Counted from the stretch's first letter, positions 25,523-34,856 are shown. The stretch: DNA of 64,000 nt from an uncultured Collinsella sp. (GCA_958443615.1 CAUCLI010000009.1:9407-73406), one strand, 5' to 3'. Program-made: numbers and translations. Notes: a model not told the origin generated them from the letters alone.

Positions 25523-26221
25523 CTACTTCGTCCGTCGAGACACGCTGGCGATCAGGATTGCCAGCGAGACCTTGATCATGTAATACACGCTCGACAGTCC
25601 ACCGATGGACGAGGTGCCGCCTTGGCGCTCGCGCATCTCAACGGAAACCTCTTTGACAGACAGTCCGCTCTTAATGGCAACCGCGATTGACTCGGGCTCG
25701 GGATAGTCCACGGGATAGGTAGCGCAAAACAGATCGATCGCACGGCGACCACAGGCGCGAAAACCCGACGTCGGATCGCTCACATGGCGACCCGTACACA
25801 GCTTGAGAATAGCGGAAAGCCACGTAATCCCGACACGACGCATGAAAGTCGATTGGAAGCCGTCGGTCTTTTCCAAGAAGCGCGAGCCAATCACCAGATC
25901 GGCCCCCGAAACAACCTCGTGCACAAGCGCGTCAAGATAAGCGGGGTCGTGCTGCCCATCGCCATCAAGCTGAATGTCGATGTCGTAGCCAAATCGCTGT
26001 GCGTACTTGTGACCAGCCTGCACAGCACCACCGATGCCCAGATTCATGGGCAAATCGAGAACATTCAACCCATTTGAACGGCAGACATCGAGCGTGGTGT
26101 CACGCGAGCCATCGTTGACGACGATGTAGTCATAGCCGTGCTCCACAACGCCACTGACAGTGTTCAAAATGTTATCGGCCTCGTTATATGCCGGTATCAC
26201 GATGAGCACCTTTGGCTCCAT
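25523..26221 (-). CDS. DPM1-like GT2 glycosyltransferase
   Basis: 232 residues. VLIVIPAYNEADNILNT, DYIVVNDGSRDTT, LGIGGAVQAGHKYA and IDIQLDGDGQHDPAYL are the canonical motifs of polyprenyl-phosphate mannose or glucose synthases. DLVIGSRFLEKTDGFQ is also diagnostic. It makes polyprenyl-P-sugar on the inner membrane face, which GT-C enzymes such as the DUF2142 protein could use outside. It is the first gene of the minus-strand unit, divergent from the GT2 gene at 26397. GGAAAGGGG precedes the ATG, and a possible -10 (TATACT, 26274-26279 on the minus strand) lies upstream. Confidence 0.9.
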   Translation of the reverse strand: MEPKVLIVIPAYNEADNILNTVSGVVEHGYDYIVVNDGSRDTTLDVCRSNGLNVLDLPMNLGIGGAVQAGHKYAQRFGYDIDIQLDGDGQHDPAYLDALVHEVVSGADLVIGSRFLEKTDGFQSTFMRRVGITWLSAILKLCTGRHVSDPTSGFRACGRRAIDLFCATYPVDYPEPESIAVAIKSGLSVKEVSVEMRERQGGTSSIGGLSSVYYMIKVSLAILIASVSRRTK

Positions 26222-26362
26222 GCGCGCCCCTTTCCAAACAAATTACGCCATCAACTAAGGGCGTAAGTTATGTAGTATAACGGTGAAAGCCACATCCCAT
26301 AGCCCCGCATGGCATGTGACAGCGAAAAGGCACATGGCGCGCCTGCCCATATATCCGTATCT

Positions 26363-26368
26363 TATAAT
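26363..26368 (+). promoter_or_regulatory. Putative -10 element of the GT2 gene
   Basis: TATAAT lies 34 bases before the GTG at 26397 in an A+T-rich stretch. No convincing -35 hexamer is seen at the right distance, so this is only a partial promoter call. Confidence 0.4.
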
Positions 26369-26396
26369 TAGAAAAAATCGATATAAGGAGCATCCC

Positions 26397-27356
26397 GTGC
26401 AATCCGCTGTTGATATCTCCGTAGTGGTGACGACCTACAATCAAGACGAGCGCGCCTTGACGCTTACACTCAACTCGATCTTGCAGCAAATCTGCACGTC
26501 ATTTGAAATCATCGTTGCAGACGATTGCTCAAAGATTGATCCCTCTCCGTTTATTCATCGATTCTTTGATGAAAAAGGGTTTGAAAACTACTCGATTGTC
26601 CGCGCGAGCGAAAACATCGGAACGGTCGCGAATGTGGCGCGAGGCATTTCCGCTGCGTCAGGCCACATTATCAAGCCGCTCAGCCCGGGTGATGCGCTGT
26701 TTGGCCCATCAACGCTTGCCAATATCGTTCAATGCTGCAATGAGCACGACATACAGCTCGGCTTTGGCGGCATCATTTCATATTTGCCAGACGGCTCGTT
26801 CTCACCGTACAATGCACCGCGCGCCCTCGATTTGTACACATCCCCCAAGCAGGATAGCGGTGATGTACTGCGTTCGCACATCCTCAAGACTGATTGGATA
26901 CCGGGTTGCTCGCTCTTCTACGGGCGTGACCTGATGCTCCCCTATCTTCATGAGCTCGCCGACCGTGCACATGTCCGATACTGCGAGGACCTCGCGTGCC
27001 CTCTCTGCGCCGCCGACGGCGTTCACATCGGCTACCTTGGCGAACCCGTCATTTGGTATGAAATGGGCACTGGCATCTCAACATCGGGCGGCAGCGCATC
27101 GGTGCGGCGAATGTACAACGACCATCATAATTTCTATCACTACTTGCCTGAGCGCATCGTCGATCAGCAGGTGGCGTGTCGGGCCCTTCGCGCTTTTTCC
27201 CTACGCGAGTTTGTGGCGCTCCACACACCGTTTTACCGTATGGCGCAAAAACTCAAGCTTAACCAATATGCCGGGTCCAACACGTTCGACATGGCTCCGC
27301 TTGAGAAAGAGCTGCATTTTTTCAACGCTTGCCGAATGGATGTAATAACACAATGA
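26397..27356 (+). CDS. GT2 glycosyltransferase
   Basis: 319 residues from a GTG at 26397 with AAGGAG six bases upstream; an ATG at 26283 would add 38 non-conserved residues. ISVVVTTYNQDERAL and EIIVADDCSKIDP are GT-A motifs, but the third motif is LSPGDALFGPS without the usual second acid, as in several GT2 enzymes of teichoic acid type. The gene is the only intact plus-strand gene of the polysaccharide locus and directly precedes the decayed genes at 27367-28692. It is A+T-richer than core genes. Specificity is unknown. Confidence 0.83.
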   Translation: MQSAVDISVVVTTYNQDERALTLTLNSILQQICTSFEIIVADDCSKIDPSPFIHRFFDEKGFENYSIVRASENIGTVANVARGISAASGHIIKPLSPGDALFGPSTLANIVQCCNEHDIQLGFGGIISYLPDGSFSPYNAPRALDLYTSPKQDSGDVLRSHILKTDWIPGCSLFYGRDLMLPYLHELADRAHVRYCEDLACPLCAADGVHIGYLGEPVIWYEMGTGISTSGGSASVRRMYNDHHNFYHYLPERIVDQQVACRALRAFSLREFVALHTPFYRMAQKLKLNQYAGSNTFDMAPLEKELHFFNACRMDVITQ

Positions 27357-27366
27357 GGGAAAGTCT

Positions 27367-28358
27367 ATGGACCCTGCTCGGCGCATGAATATGATATCTA
27401 CACTTTGTAATAACGATCACTCGATAAGATGGTCGAAGCCACAGTGAACACTTGTCGAGAACGTCTTCAAGCAGCTTATTCACGCTCGGCAACGCGAAAG
27501 GGTTCCCATGCCATATCTTAAAGTTGAGCTTCGCGACGAATATCGAGTCATTTTCTCCTAACTTAACCTTCTGATTGACCTCTACTACAGCCAGATGGCC
27601 AATGCGGAAAAGAAGGCAAGGGCCAATCGCCTTATACTCTGCTGCATGAAACAAGACGTTCAAAATGTACTAAATAACGACTACTTACCACTCATTAATA
27701 ACTTGATGTTTGGCTCGCTGGACAGCGACAACCCCATCTTGTTGGGAGTAAACCGATTAAATAACTAAACAAATGGAATCGGAAGCATCTAAAATGCTTC
27801 GGGTTATTCAAACTCTACTGCAGAAGCCTCTCCAGGAATCGCATCGGCAATAGATTCACTGCGCCGTTTCCAGTTCAGGCTATCCAGTCAGTGTCTCCCC
27901 TTCTCAATCATGCTGGAAAGCAATGCCAAGATTCAACAATTTGAAATTGATATGGATGCATATCGTCATTCCCTGCAAGAAAAAGAAAATCAAATGAGTT
28001 CCACCGCAGAGACTCTGATTAATAAGATTGAGGCAATGAAAGACAAGGCCTCCCTTGATCAGGTCGGTATACTAGGCATTTTTAACGCAGTAGCCTTTGT
28101 CTTCACTGGCGGTATCAACTTCGCTGGGTAATAATGTATTATACTGCCGAGACAACAAGCCCTGCAACAGCTTGTATTCTGAGCGTGTTGTTCGGATTAA
28201 TTCTATGCAATATGGTTTCTGTTCTTCTTTGATTTGTCTCCATTCTTGTGGGAAAACAAGAGCAGTTACGGCAATTCGGGCTAAGTCTCTGGTTTTTTGT
28301 CAATGCAATCCTATGTGCTTTCGCTTTTGGAATTGCAGTCTTTGCTTGCCTCTGTTAA
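27367..28358 (+). pseudogene. Degraded membrane-protein gene
   Basis: One reading frame runs from ATG 27367 to 28131 with a protein-like sequence but is broken by stops at 27445, 27559, 27766 and 27790. Recognisable stretches are TLVENVFKQLIHARQRE, ANAEKKARANRLILC, FEIDMDAYRHSLQEKENQ and GIFNAVAFVFTGGI. The sequence continues in another frame from 28134 to the TAA at 28356, with a further stop at 28230 and two more hydrophobic segments (ACILSVLFGLILCNMV, LSLWFFVNAILCAFAFG). The ancestor was thus a protein of roughly 320 residues with a coiled-coil part and about three membrane helices at the C-terminus. Stops of all types and a frameshift argue against recoding. Its function is unknown. Confidence 0.7.
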
Positions 28359-28398
28359 TTCAAATAACCGCTGTTAGCTGTTCGGACACGCTCCTTAG

Positions 28399-28692
28399 AA
28401 GAACATCACGCGAGCCGCTTCCGCTGAAACTGCTATCGCCACCATCACCGAGCCCGACATCCTCATCGTCGACGAGACGCTCTCCGTCGGAGACGTGTTC
28501 TTCCAGGAAAAGTGCGAGAAGCGCATCCAGCACTTCATCGACGATGGCCACGTCACCGTCCTGTTCGTGAGCCACGCCATGGACCAGGTCGAGCGCATCT
28601 GCCAGCGCGCGGTCTGGATCGAGAAGGGTGACCTGCGTATGGACGGCCCCGTCGACGAGGTCTGCAAGGCATATCGCGCGCAGTTCGCGTAA
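28399..28692 (+). pseudogene. 3' remnant of a polysaccharide ABC exporter ATPase
   Basis: The open frame preserves only the last part of an ATPase: ATITEPDILIVDETLSVGD is Walker B and D-loop, VTVLFVSHAMDQVER is the H-loop, and DGPVDEVCKAYRAQFA is the usual end of a Wzt/TagH-type domain. Walker A and the signature motif are absent, and there is no start codon or ribosome site upstream. It is GC-rich, unlike the A+T-rich pseudogene before it, so the junction near 28380-28400 looks like a recombination scar. It is not a copy of the end of the intact wzt at 9499-10728, which carries a long C-terminal domain. Confidence 0.8.
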
Positions 28693-29113
28693 ATCGCCGC
28701 TTTGCCCAATCACGCCTAAGCGTGTTTAGGCAAATCTCATACCAGCAAGGCAGGAATGGGGCTCACCGCCCTTCCTCATAGTGCGGGCGCCGCTCATACT
28801 GCATTCAATCAGACCAAGGACGTAACATCAGGTCAAGATTCCGAGCAAGGACGCTAAAGGGTCGCCTCTGGCGAACGTTTCCAAGCCCCATCGATGGCCC
28901 TGGGCTAGAGCCAAGCATAAAACCGCAGGAAACGAATTTCTGGAATCCAGATGGCAAGCCAAACTGCTTCAAAACATTCGCCAGAGACGACCTTTCGTCG
29001 CGTGCGATTCATCTGGAGATTGCAGCATTGAATATTTCGATAGTTATATAAGAGATGTTGCATATTAATTAATCTGAGGTCAAAGACAGCCCAAGATGGG
29101 GATTCGCATCGAG
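28693..29113. other. Non-coding gap between the polysaccharide locus and the rrf2 gene
   Basis: 421 bases with no convincing gene on either strand. Only short hairpins such as GCCTAA/TTAGGC at 28714-28731 are seen, without a T-run. The composition drifts between the GC-rich flanks and an A+T-rich centre near 29020-29070, consistent with a scar at the edge of the variable locus. Confidence 0.5.
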
Positions 29114-29698
29114 CTACAAGTGCACGTCGATGCTGACCTCCGGCACACGCGCGAGCTCGGCGAGGGTCACGCCGTCGACATAGGCGTCGATCGTCTCCTC
29201 GAGACCCGTCCAAAACTTCACGGTCGAGCACAGGTCGCTGCGCCCGCAGGCCCCATCGAGGCCCTCGCATGCCACGGTCGAACGCTCGCCCTCCGCGGCA
29301 CGCAGGATATCTCCGGCACGCACGTCGGCCGCAGGCTTTGCCAGCACGTAACCGCCGCCCTTGCCTCGCACGCTCCGCAGCAGGCCCGCATTCATGAGCG
29401 GGCGCACGAGCTGCTCCAAATACTTGAGAGAAATCCCCTCGCGCTCGGCGACCTCGCGCAGAGAGACCTTGGTCTGCGGACGCATGGAAGGCGCAGGTTG
29501 CGCGGAGGGCGCGGCCTTCTCCGAGGCAGCCCCCGTCGAAACCTCGGTGTCCCCCGCTGCCACGAGGACGCCAGAAGCATCATCCGAACCAGGGCCCACG
29601 CTCGCGACGGACCCGCTCTCCCCGACCGGGTCCCCGCCGATGGCCGCGATGTAGATCATCAGCTTGAGCGCATAGCGGCCCTTAGAGGAAATGAGCAT
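29114..29698 (-). CDS. Rrf2-family transcription regulator with an insertion
   Basis: 194 residues. The start MLISSKGRYALKLMIYIA is the classical Rrf2 first helix, and SLREVAEREGISLKYLEQLV with GLLRSVRGKGGGYVLA is the winged helix. Between them (about residues 22-75) is a low-complexity Gly/Ser/Ala-rich insert not found in IscR or usual Rrf2 proteins. Three cysteines in ACEGLDGACGRSDLCS (C-x6-C-x5-C) match the Fe-S ligand region of the family, so cluster sensing is likely. It is divergent from sufC, so it probably represses the suf operon and itself when clusters are plentiful. That role is inferred from family and position. Confidence 0.88.
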   Translation of the reverse strand: MLISSKGRYALKLMIYIAAIGGDPVGESGSVASVGPGSDDASGVLVAAGDTEVSTGAASEKAAPSAQPAPSMRPQTKVSLREVAEREGISLKYLEQLVRPLMNAGLLRSVRGKGGGYVLAKPAADVRAGDILRAAEGERSTVACEGLDGACGRSDLCSTVKFWTGLEETIDAYVDGVTLAELARVPEVSIDVHL

Positions 29699-29802
29699 GG
29701 ACGAACCCCCTTGCGGTAAACCGTGTGGAGCAACACGAGCACCGACGAAACATCGGCATATTCTCCCAGAAATCGGCTATCATCGTATCGTTAATCCGAG
29801 TG

Positions 29803-29815
29803 AACTTCTAGAGTT
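29803..29815. promoter_or_regulatory. Possible Rrf2 operator in the rrf2/suf gap
   Basis: The palindrome AACT-TCTAG-AGTT lies in the 217-base gap between the divergent rrf2 and sufC starts. A wider GTTAA/TTAAC pair spans 29790-29819. The position fits an operator, but the site does not clearly match the E. coli IscR consensus and no clear -35/-10 pair was found, so this is tentative. Confidence 0.35.
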
Positions 29816-29915
29816 TAACGCGGATCGCGCCAAGGCAAAGAACCTTCCCGCCGGGATCCCGCACCCTGAACGGACGGCGTGCCGCGCAGGTCCGCGCACC
29901 TCGAAAGGATTTGAT

Positions 29916-30821
29916 ATGAGCGCAACACCCCTGCTCAACATCGCCGGCCTCACCGCCTCCGTGGACGAAAAGACCATCCTCCGGGGCATCGACCTCGCCG
30001 TCGGCGCAGGCGAGACCCACGTCCTCATGGGACCCAACGGTGCCGGTAAATCCACCATGGGCCACGGCAGCATGGGCGACCCGGTCTACACTGTGAACGA
30101 GGGCACCATCACCTTCGACGGCGCCGACATCACCGACCTCTCCTGCGACAAGCGCTCCCGCGCCGGCCTCTTCCTCTCCTTCCAGGCCCCCGTCGAGATC
30201 CCCGGCGTGCCGTTGTCCAGCTTCCTGCGCGCGACAGTAGCCGGCCGCCCCGGCCTGGAGATGAAGGGCAAGGAGTTCCGCCGCCGCGTGAAGGAACTCG
30301 CCGCCGAGCTCGACATGGACACCGCCTACCTCAATCGCGAGCTGGGCGTGGGCTTCTCCGGCGGTGAGAAGAAGAAGGTCGAGATGCTGCAGCTGTTGCT
30401 GCTAAGCCCTAAGCTCGCCATCCTGGACGAGACCGACTCCGGTCTGGACGTCGACGCCCTCGGCGTGGTCTCCCGCGGCATGGACGCCTACCGCAAGAGC
30501 ACCGACGGCTCGCTCGTCATCATCACCCACAACACGCGCATCCTCGAGCATCTCGAGGTCGACCGCGTCCATGTGATGGTCAACGGCCGCATCGTCCGCG
30601 AGGACGACGCCTCGCTCATCCCTTGGATCGACGCAAACGGCTTTGACTCCTTCGAGCGCGAGGCCGCAGCCCAGCTCGCCGCCGAGCAGGCCGCTCAGCC
30701 CGCGCCCGCCGTCGACCCCGTGCGCGCCGCCTCGATGAACCTCGGCGCCGGCATGGTGCAGTCCCTGCGCGCCACGCTCGATGGCAACGGCGCCGCCTGC
30801 GGCTCCGCCGACAAGCAGTAA
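29916..30821 (+). CDS. sufC: Fe-S cluster assembly ATPase SufC
   Basis: 301 residues from ATG 29916 with GAAAGGAT upstream; earlier in-frame starts lie in the promoter gap. It is the ATPase of the SufBCD scaffold. Walker A is MGPNGAGKSTM, the signature is FSGGEKKKVEML, Walker B is LAILDETDSGLDVDAL, and VIITHNTRIL is the H-loop, all in the SufC-specific form. A C-terminal tail of about 45 residues after the usual end (Ala/Gln-rich, then NLGAGMVQSLRATLDGNG) makes it longer than the roughly 250 residues typical of the family. sufB follows after 10 bases. Confidence 0.95.
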   Translation: MSATPLLNIAGLTASVDEKTILRGIDLAVGAGETHVLMGPNGAGKSTMGHGSMGDPVYTVNEGTITFDGADITDLSCDKRSRAGLFLSFQAPVEIPGVPLSSFLRATVAGRPGLEMKGKEFRRRVKELAAELDMDTAYLNRELGVGFSGGEKKKVEMLQLLLLSPKLAILDETDSGLDVDALGVVSRGMDAYRKSTDGSLVIITHNTRILEHLEVDRVHVMVNGRIVREDDASLIPWIDANGFDSFEREAAAQLAAEQAAQPAPAVDPVRAASMNLGAGMVQSLRATLDGNGAACGSADKQ

Positions 30822-30831
30822 GGGGCCCGCG

Positions 30832-32244
30832 ATGGCAAAGAACCGCACCGAGGTCGCGGACATCGACCGCAGCCTCTACGACTTCTCGTACGGCGAGGAG
30901 GGCTTCGAGCGCCTGGACGCCGGCCTCGCGCCCGACATCGTGCGCGAGATCTCCGAGCGCAAGAACGAGCCCGCCTGGATGCTCGAGCGCCGCCTCAAAT
31001 CGCTCGAGATCTACCACAACACGCCCAACCCCACCTGGGGTCCGGGCATCGAGGGCCTGGACATGGATCACATCGTGACCTACGTCAAGCCCAACACCGA
31101 CCAGAAGAACGACTGGGAGTCCGTCCCCGACGACATCAAGAACACCTTCGAGCGCCTCGGCATCCCCGAGGCGGAGCGCAGCTACCTCGCGGGCGTGGGC
31201 GCGCAGTACGACTCCGAGCTCGTCTACCACAACATGCAGGACACCGCCGCCAAGATGGGCATCGTCTACTCCGGCATCGAGGAGGCCCTGCAGGTCCCCG
31301 AGTGGGAGGCCATCATCCGCGAGAAGTTCATGACGCTCATCCCGCCCACCGACCACAAGTTCGCCGCGCTCCACGGCGCGGTGTGGTCCGGCGGCTCCTT
31401 CGTCTACGTGCCGAAGGGCGTCAAACTCGACTTCCCGCTGCAGAGCTACTTCCGCTTGAACGCCAAGGGCGCCGGCCAGTTCGAGCACACGCTCATCGTG
31501 GTCGAGGACGACGCGGACCTGCACTTCATCGAGGGTTGCTCCGCACCCAAGTACAACGTGGCCAACCTGCACGCGGGCGCTGTCGAGCTCTTCGTGGGCA
31601 AGCGCGCGCACCTGCGGTACTCGACCATCGAGAACTGGTCGAAGAACATGTACAACCTGAACACCAAGCGCGCCCGCTGCGAGGAGGAGGGCGAGATCGA
31701 GTGGATCTCGGGCTCCTTCGGCAGCCACGTGGGCTACCTCTACCCCATGAGCGTGCTGTCCGGCCGCAAGAGCCGCTCTAGCTTCACCGGCATCACGTTC
31801 GCCGGCACCGGCCAGAACCTCGACACCGGCTGCAAGGTCGTGCTGGGTGCGCCCGACACCACCGCCACCGTTGAGACCAAGTCCATCTCCAAGGGCGGCG
31901 GCATCTCCACCTTCCGCAGCTCCATCGTGGCAACACCTGCCGCCGAGGGTGCCGCGGCGAGCGTCTCGTGCCAGTCGCTCATGCTCGACGGCATCAGCCG
32001 TTCGGACACCATCCCCGCGATGGACATCCGCGCCAAGAACGTCGACATCGGACATGAGGCGACCATCGGCCGCATCGGCGACGACAAGATCTTCTACCTC
32101 ATGAGCCGCGGCATCTCCGAGGAGGAGGCTCGCACCATGATCGTGAACGGCTTTGCGAACCCCGTTTCCAAGGAGCTCCCGCTCGAATACGCCGTCGAGA
32201 TGAACAACCTGATCAAGCTCGAGATGGAAGGGGCGATCGGATAA
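30832..32244 (+). CDS. sufB: Fe-S cluster scaffold SufB
   Basis: 470 residues from ATG 30832, with AAGGGG formed partly by the sufC stop region. SufB is the main scaffold of the SufBC2D complex, on which clusters are built from SufS/SufU sulfur. The family blocks KNEPAWMLERRLKSLEI, VSGIVYSGIEEA-like IVYSGIEEAL, VWSGGSFVYVPKGVKL, FIEGCSAPKYNVANLHAG and VDIGHEATIGRIGDDKIFY are all present. VSCQSLMLDGISRSDT contains the Cys region implicated in cluster assembly. Its stop overlaps the sufD start (TAATG), implying coupling. Confidence 0.96.
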   Translation: MAKNRTEVADIDRSLYDFSYGEEGFERLDAGLAPDIVREISERKNEPAWMLERRLKSLEIYHNTPNPTWGPGIEGLDMDHIVTYVKPNTDQKNDWESVPDDIKNTFERLGIPEAERSYLAGVGAQYDSELVYHNMQDTAAKMGIVYSGIEEALQVPEWEAIIREKFMTLIPPTDHKFAALHGAVWSGGSFVYVPKGVKLDFPLQSYFRLNAKGAGQFEHTLIVVEDDADLHFIEGCSAPKYNVANLHAGAVELFVGKRAHLRYSTIENWSKNMYNLNTKRARCEEEGEIEWISGSFGSHVGYLYPMSVLSGRKSRSSFTGITFAGTGQNLDTGCKVVLGAPDTTATVETKSISKGGGISTFRSSIVATPAAEGAAASVSCQSLMLDGISRSDTIPAMDIRAKNVDIGHEATIGRIGDDKIFYLMSRGISEEEARTMIVNGFANPVSKELPLEYAVEMNNLIKLEMEGAIG

Positions 32245-33506
32245 TGAAGATGCCAGGTATGACCATCCGCCATGCGTCCGCCATGCCCGCCCCCACCTGG
32301 AGCTGGCTCAAGATGAACGACGTCACGATTCAGATCCCCGACGACCTCGAACGCAACTGCCAGGTCGAGATCGAGGCGGGCGACACGCTCGACAACACCA
32401 CGAGCTTCGAAGGCTCCGTCGCCGGGCTCCAGGCGCGCATCGACGCCGAGCGCGCGGGCGAGCCCGCCGATGAGCGCGCCATGATCGCCGCCGCCACCGG
32501 CGCCGACCGCGGGGCCGAAAAGCTCGACATCCCCGCGCTCTCCACCTATGAGCATCGCGCCGTGCGCTCCGAGGTCTCCGGCGACATCGCGAACGACTTC
32601 GAGACCGGTGTGGGCGCCGACATGCGCGCCTACCTCAACTTCCTCGCGGGCGGCACCGCCGTGCTCGCCACCGAGGGGGGCGAGGAAGCCGAGGCAACGA
32701 TCCGCGTCACCACGCGCGAGGGCGAGGCGTCGGGTGCCAGCATCGACGTCGTCGCGGCGCCCGACTCCACCTTCTCCATCGCGTTCTCCCTCGACAGTGC
32801 CGCCGACGCCCCCGCGTTCATGGGCTCCACCATGCGCGTGTTCGCCGGCGCCGGCGCACGCGTCGACATCACGGTGTACCTCACCGCGAGCGATGCCGTC
32901 ACCTGCGTGGAGGACTCCGGCTTCGTGCTCGATAAGGACGCTCGCGTGAGCGTGCGCCACGTGGTCCTGGGCGGTGCCTTCACCGCCACCGGCCTCGCGG
33001 CCGACCTGCGTGGGGACCGTTCCCGCATCGACGTCGACACGAGCTACCTCGCCGCCGGCTCCCAGCAGCGCGACTTCAACTACATCATCCGCCACCGCGG
33101 GCGCAAGACCATCTCCAACATGGATGCCAACGGCGTGCTCACGGGCACGTCCAAGAAGTGCCTGCGCGGCACCATCGACCTCATCCACGGGGCCAAGGGC
33201 GCCGAGGGCAACGAGCGCGAGACCGTGCTTTTGGCGAGCAAGGGCGTGGACAACAAGACCGTCCCGAACATCCTGTGCGACGAGGACGACGTCGCGGGCA
33301 ACCACGGCGCGACCATCGGCCACGTGCGTCCCGAGCAGCTCTTCTACGCGGCCTGCCGCGGCCTGTCCCAAGAGCAGACCGAGGCCCTGTTCCTCTCCGC
33401 GAAGCTCGAGGACGCCGCGCTGCGCTCGCCCAACGACGCCGTGCGCGCCAACGTCGTGCGCCTCGGCAACCAGATCATCCCGCATTTCGAGGAGGAGATC
33501 GCGTGA
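32244..33506 (+). CDS. sufD: Fe-S cluster assembly protein SufD
   Basis: 420 residues. SufD is the SufB paralogue completing the SufBC2D complex. The N-terminal third is divergent, starting with TWSWLKMNDVTIQIP. The C-terminal half carries the conserved right-handed beta-helix blocks: RDFNYIIRHRGRKTISNMD, GVLTGTSKKCLRGTIDLIHG, NKTVPNILCDEDDVAGNHGATIGHV and PEQLFYAACRGLSQEQTE, with the His of NHGATIG at the SufB-SufD interface. The start overlaps the sufB stop by one base; the stop overlaps sufS as GTGA. Confidence 0.93.
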   Translation: MKMPGMTIRHASAMPAPTWSWLKMNDVTIQIPDDLERNCQVEIEAGDTLDNTTSFEGSVAGLQARIDAERAGEPADERAMIAAATGADRGAEKLDIPALSTYEHRAVRSEVSGDIANDFETGVGADMRAYLNFLAGGTAVLATEGGEEAEATIRVTTREGEASGASIDVVAAPDSTFSIAFSLDSAADAPAFMGSTMRVFAGAGARVDITVYLTASDAVTCVEDSGFVLDKDARVSVRHVVLGGAFTATGLAADLRGDRSRIDVDTSYLAAGSQQRDFNYIIRHRGRKTISNMDANGVLTGTSKKCLRGTIDLIHGAKGAEGNERETVLLASKGVDNKTVPNILCDEDDVAGNHGATIGHVRPEQLFYAACRGLSQEQTEALFLSAKLEDAALRSPNDAVRANVVRLGNQIIPHFEEEIA

Positions 33507-34846
33507 TCGACACCGAGAACGTGACGTGCGACACCTGCACGGCTCCGTCTGAATTCGTCTTCGACGCGTCCGACGAGATCAGCCGCGGCTGGCCGCGTGT
33601 CGATATCGAGCTCAACCCCTTCAAGGGCGACTTCCCGCTGCTCGCCCAGCACCCCGAGCTCGCCTTCCTGGACAGCGGCGCCACCGCGCAGCGCCCCGCC
33701 TGCGTGCTCGAGGCGCAGAAGAGCTTCTACGAGACGATGAACGCCAACCCGCTGCGCGGCCTGTACTCGCTCTCCGTCGAGGCGACCGAGGCCATCGCGA
33801 AGGTCCGCGCCCAGATCGCCGAGCTCATCGGCGCCGTGGACGGGCGCGGTCGCGCCCGCGCCAACGAGGTCGTCTTCTGCCGCAACACGAGCGAGGCGCT
33901 GAACATCGTGGCCAAGGGCTTCGCCCCGCATGTGCTCGGGCCCGGCGACGAGGTGGTCATCTCCATCATGGAGCACCATTCCAACCTCATCCCCTGGCAG
34001 CAGGTCTGCCGTGAGACCGGCGCGAAGCTCGTCTACCTCTACCCAACCCCCACCGGCCAGATCACCGACGACGAGATCGCCGCCAAGATCGGCCCCGCGA
34101 CCAAGATCGTCTCCTGCGGGCACGTGTCCAACGTGCTCGGCGTGGAGAACCCCATCGCCAAGCTCGCCGCGGCCGCGCACGCCAACGGCGCCTACATGGT
34201 GGTCGACGCCGCGCAGTCCATCCCGCACATGGCCCTCGACGTGCAGGAGCTCGGTGCCGATTTCCTGGCCTTCTCCGCTCACAAGGCGCTCGGCCCCATG
34301 GGCGTCGGCGTGCTGTGGGGTCGCATGGACCTGCTCGACCGCACCGACCCGGTCTACACCGGCGGCGAGATGATCGACTCCGTCACCGAGCAGGGAGCCA
34401 CCTGGGCCCCCGTGCCCGAGAAGTTCGAGGCCGGCACGCAGGACGCCGCGGGCATCTACGCCACGGGCGTCGCGCTGGACTACCTCGTGAACAAAATCGG
34501 CTACGAGACGGTCGCCGAGCGCGAGCGCGCACTCGTCCACTACGCCATGAGCCGTATGGTCGAGCTTCCCTTCGTCGACATCGTCGGGTCCATCTACTGG
34601 GACCAGCACCACGGCGCCATCAGCTTCAACGTGCGCGGCATCCACCCGCACGACGTCGCCAGCATCATGGACATGGACGGCGTGTGCATCCGCGCAGGCC
34701 ACCATTGCGCCCAGCCGCTGCTCACCTGGCTTCAGGTCGAGAACCTCGCCTGCTGCCGCGCCAGCATCGCCTTCTACAACGACAAGTACGATATCGACCG
34801 CTTCATCGACTCCCTGAACCATGTCTGGAACGTCTTCCACAGCTAG
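33503..34846 (+). CDS. sufS: Cysteine desulfurase SufS
   Basis: 447 residues from GTG 33503, overlapping the sufD stop, with GGAGGAG upstream. This PLP enzyme takes sulfur from cysteine for cluster assembly. LDSGATAQRP at the start of the fold, ISIMEHHSNLIPWQ, VVDAAQSIPH, the PLP lysine in FLAFSAHKALGPMGVG and the catalytic Cys in IRAGHHCAQPL mark the group II (SufS/CsdA) type. An extra N-terminal segment of about 40 residues holds a Cys pair (CDTC) not usual in SufS. The REP-type palindrome at 34857-34889 separates it from sufU. Confidence 0.95.
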   Translation: MIDTENVTCDTCTAPSEFVFDASDEISRGWPRVDIELNPFKGDFPLLAQHPELAFLDSGATAQRPACVLEAQKSFYETMNANPLRGLYSLSVEATEAIAKVRAQIAELIGAVDGRGRARANEVVFCRNTSEALNIVAKGFAPHVLGPGDEVVISIMEHHSNLIPWQQVCRETGAKLVYLYPTPTGQITDDEIAAKIGPATKIVSCGHVSNVLGVENPIAKLAAAAHANGAYMVVDAAQSIPHMALDVQELGADFLAFSAHKALGPMGVGVLWGRMDLLDRTDPVYTGGEMIDSVTEQGATWAPVPEKFEAGTQDAAGIYATGVALDYLVNKIGYETVAERERALVHYAMSRMVELPFVDIVGSIYWDQHHGAISFNVRGIHPHDVASIMDMDGVCIRAGHHCAQPLLTWLQVENLACCRASIAFYNDKYDIDRFIDSLNHVWNVFHS

Positions 34847-34856
34847 TCGCACGCGC

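Noticed and set aside
27367..28358. Programmed stop-codon readthrough in the interrupted frame
   Set aside because: TGA and TAA stops both occur, with a frame change, no special downstream structure and no ribosome site upstream; decay is simpler.
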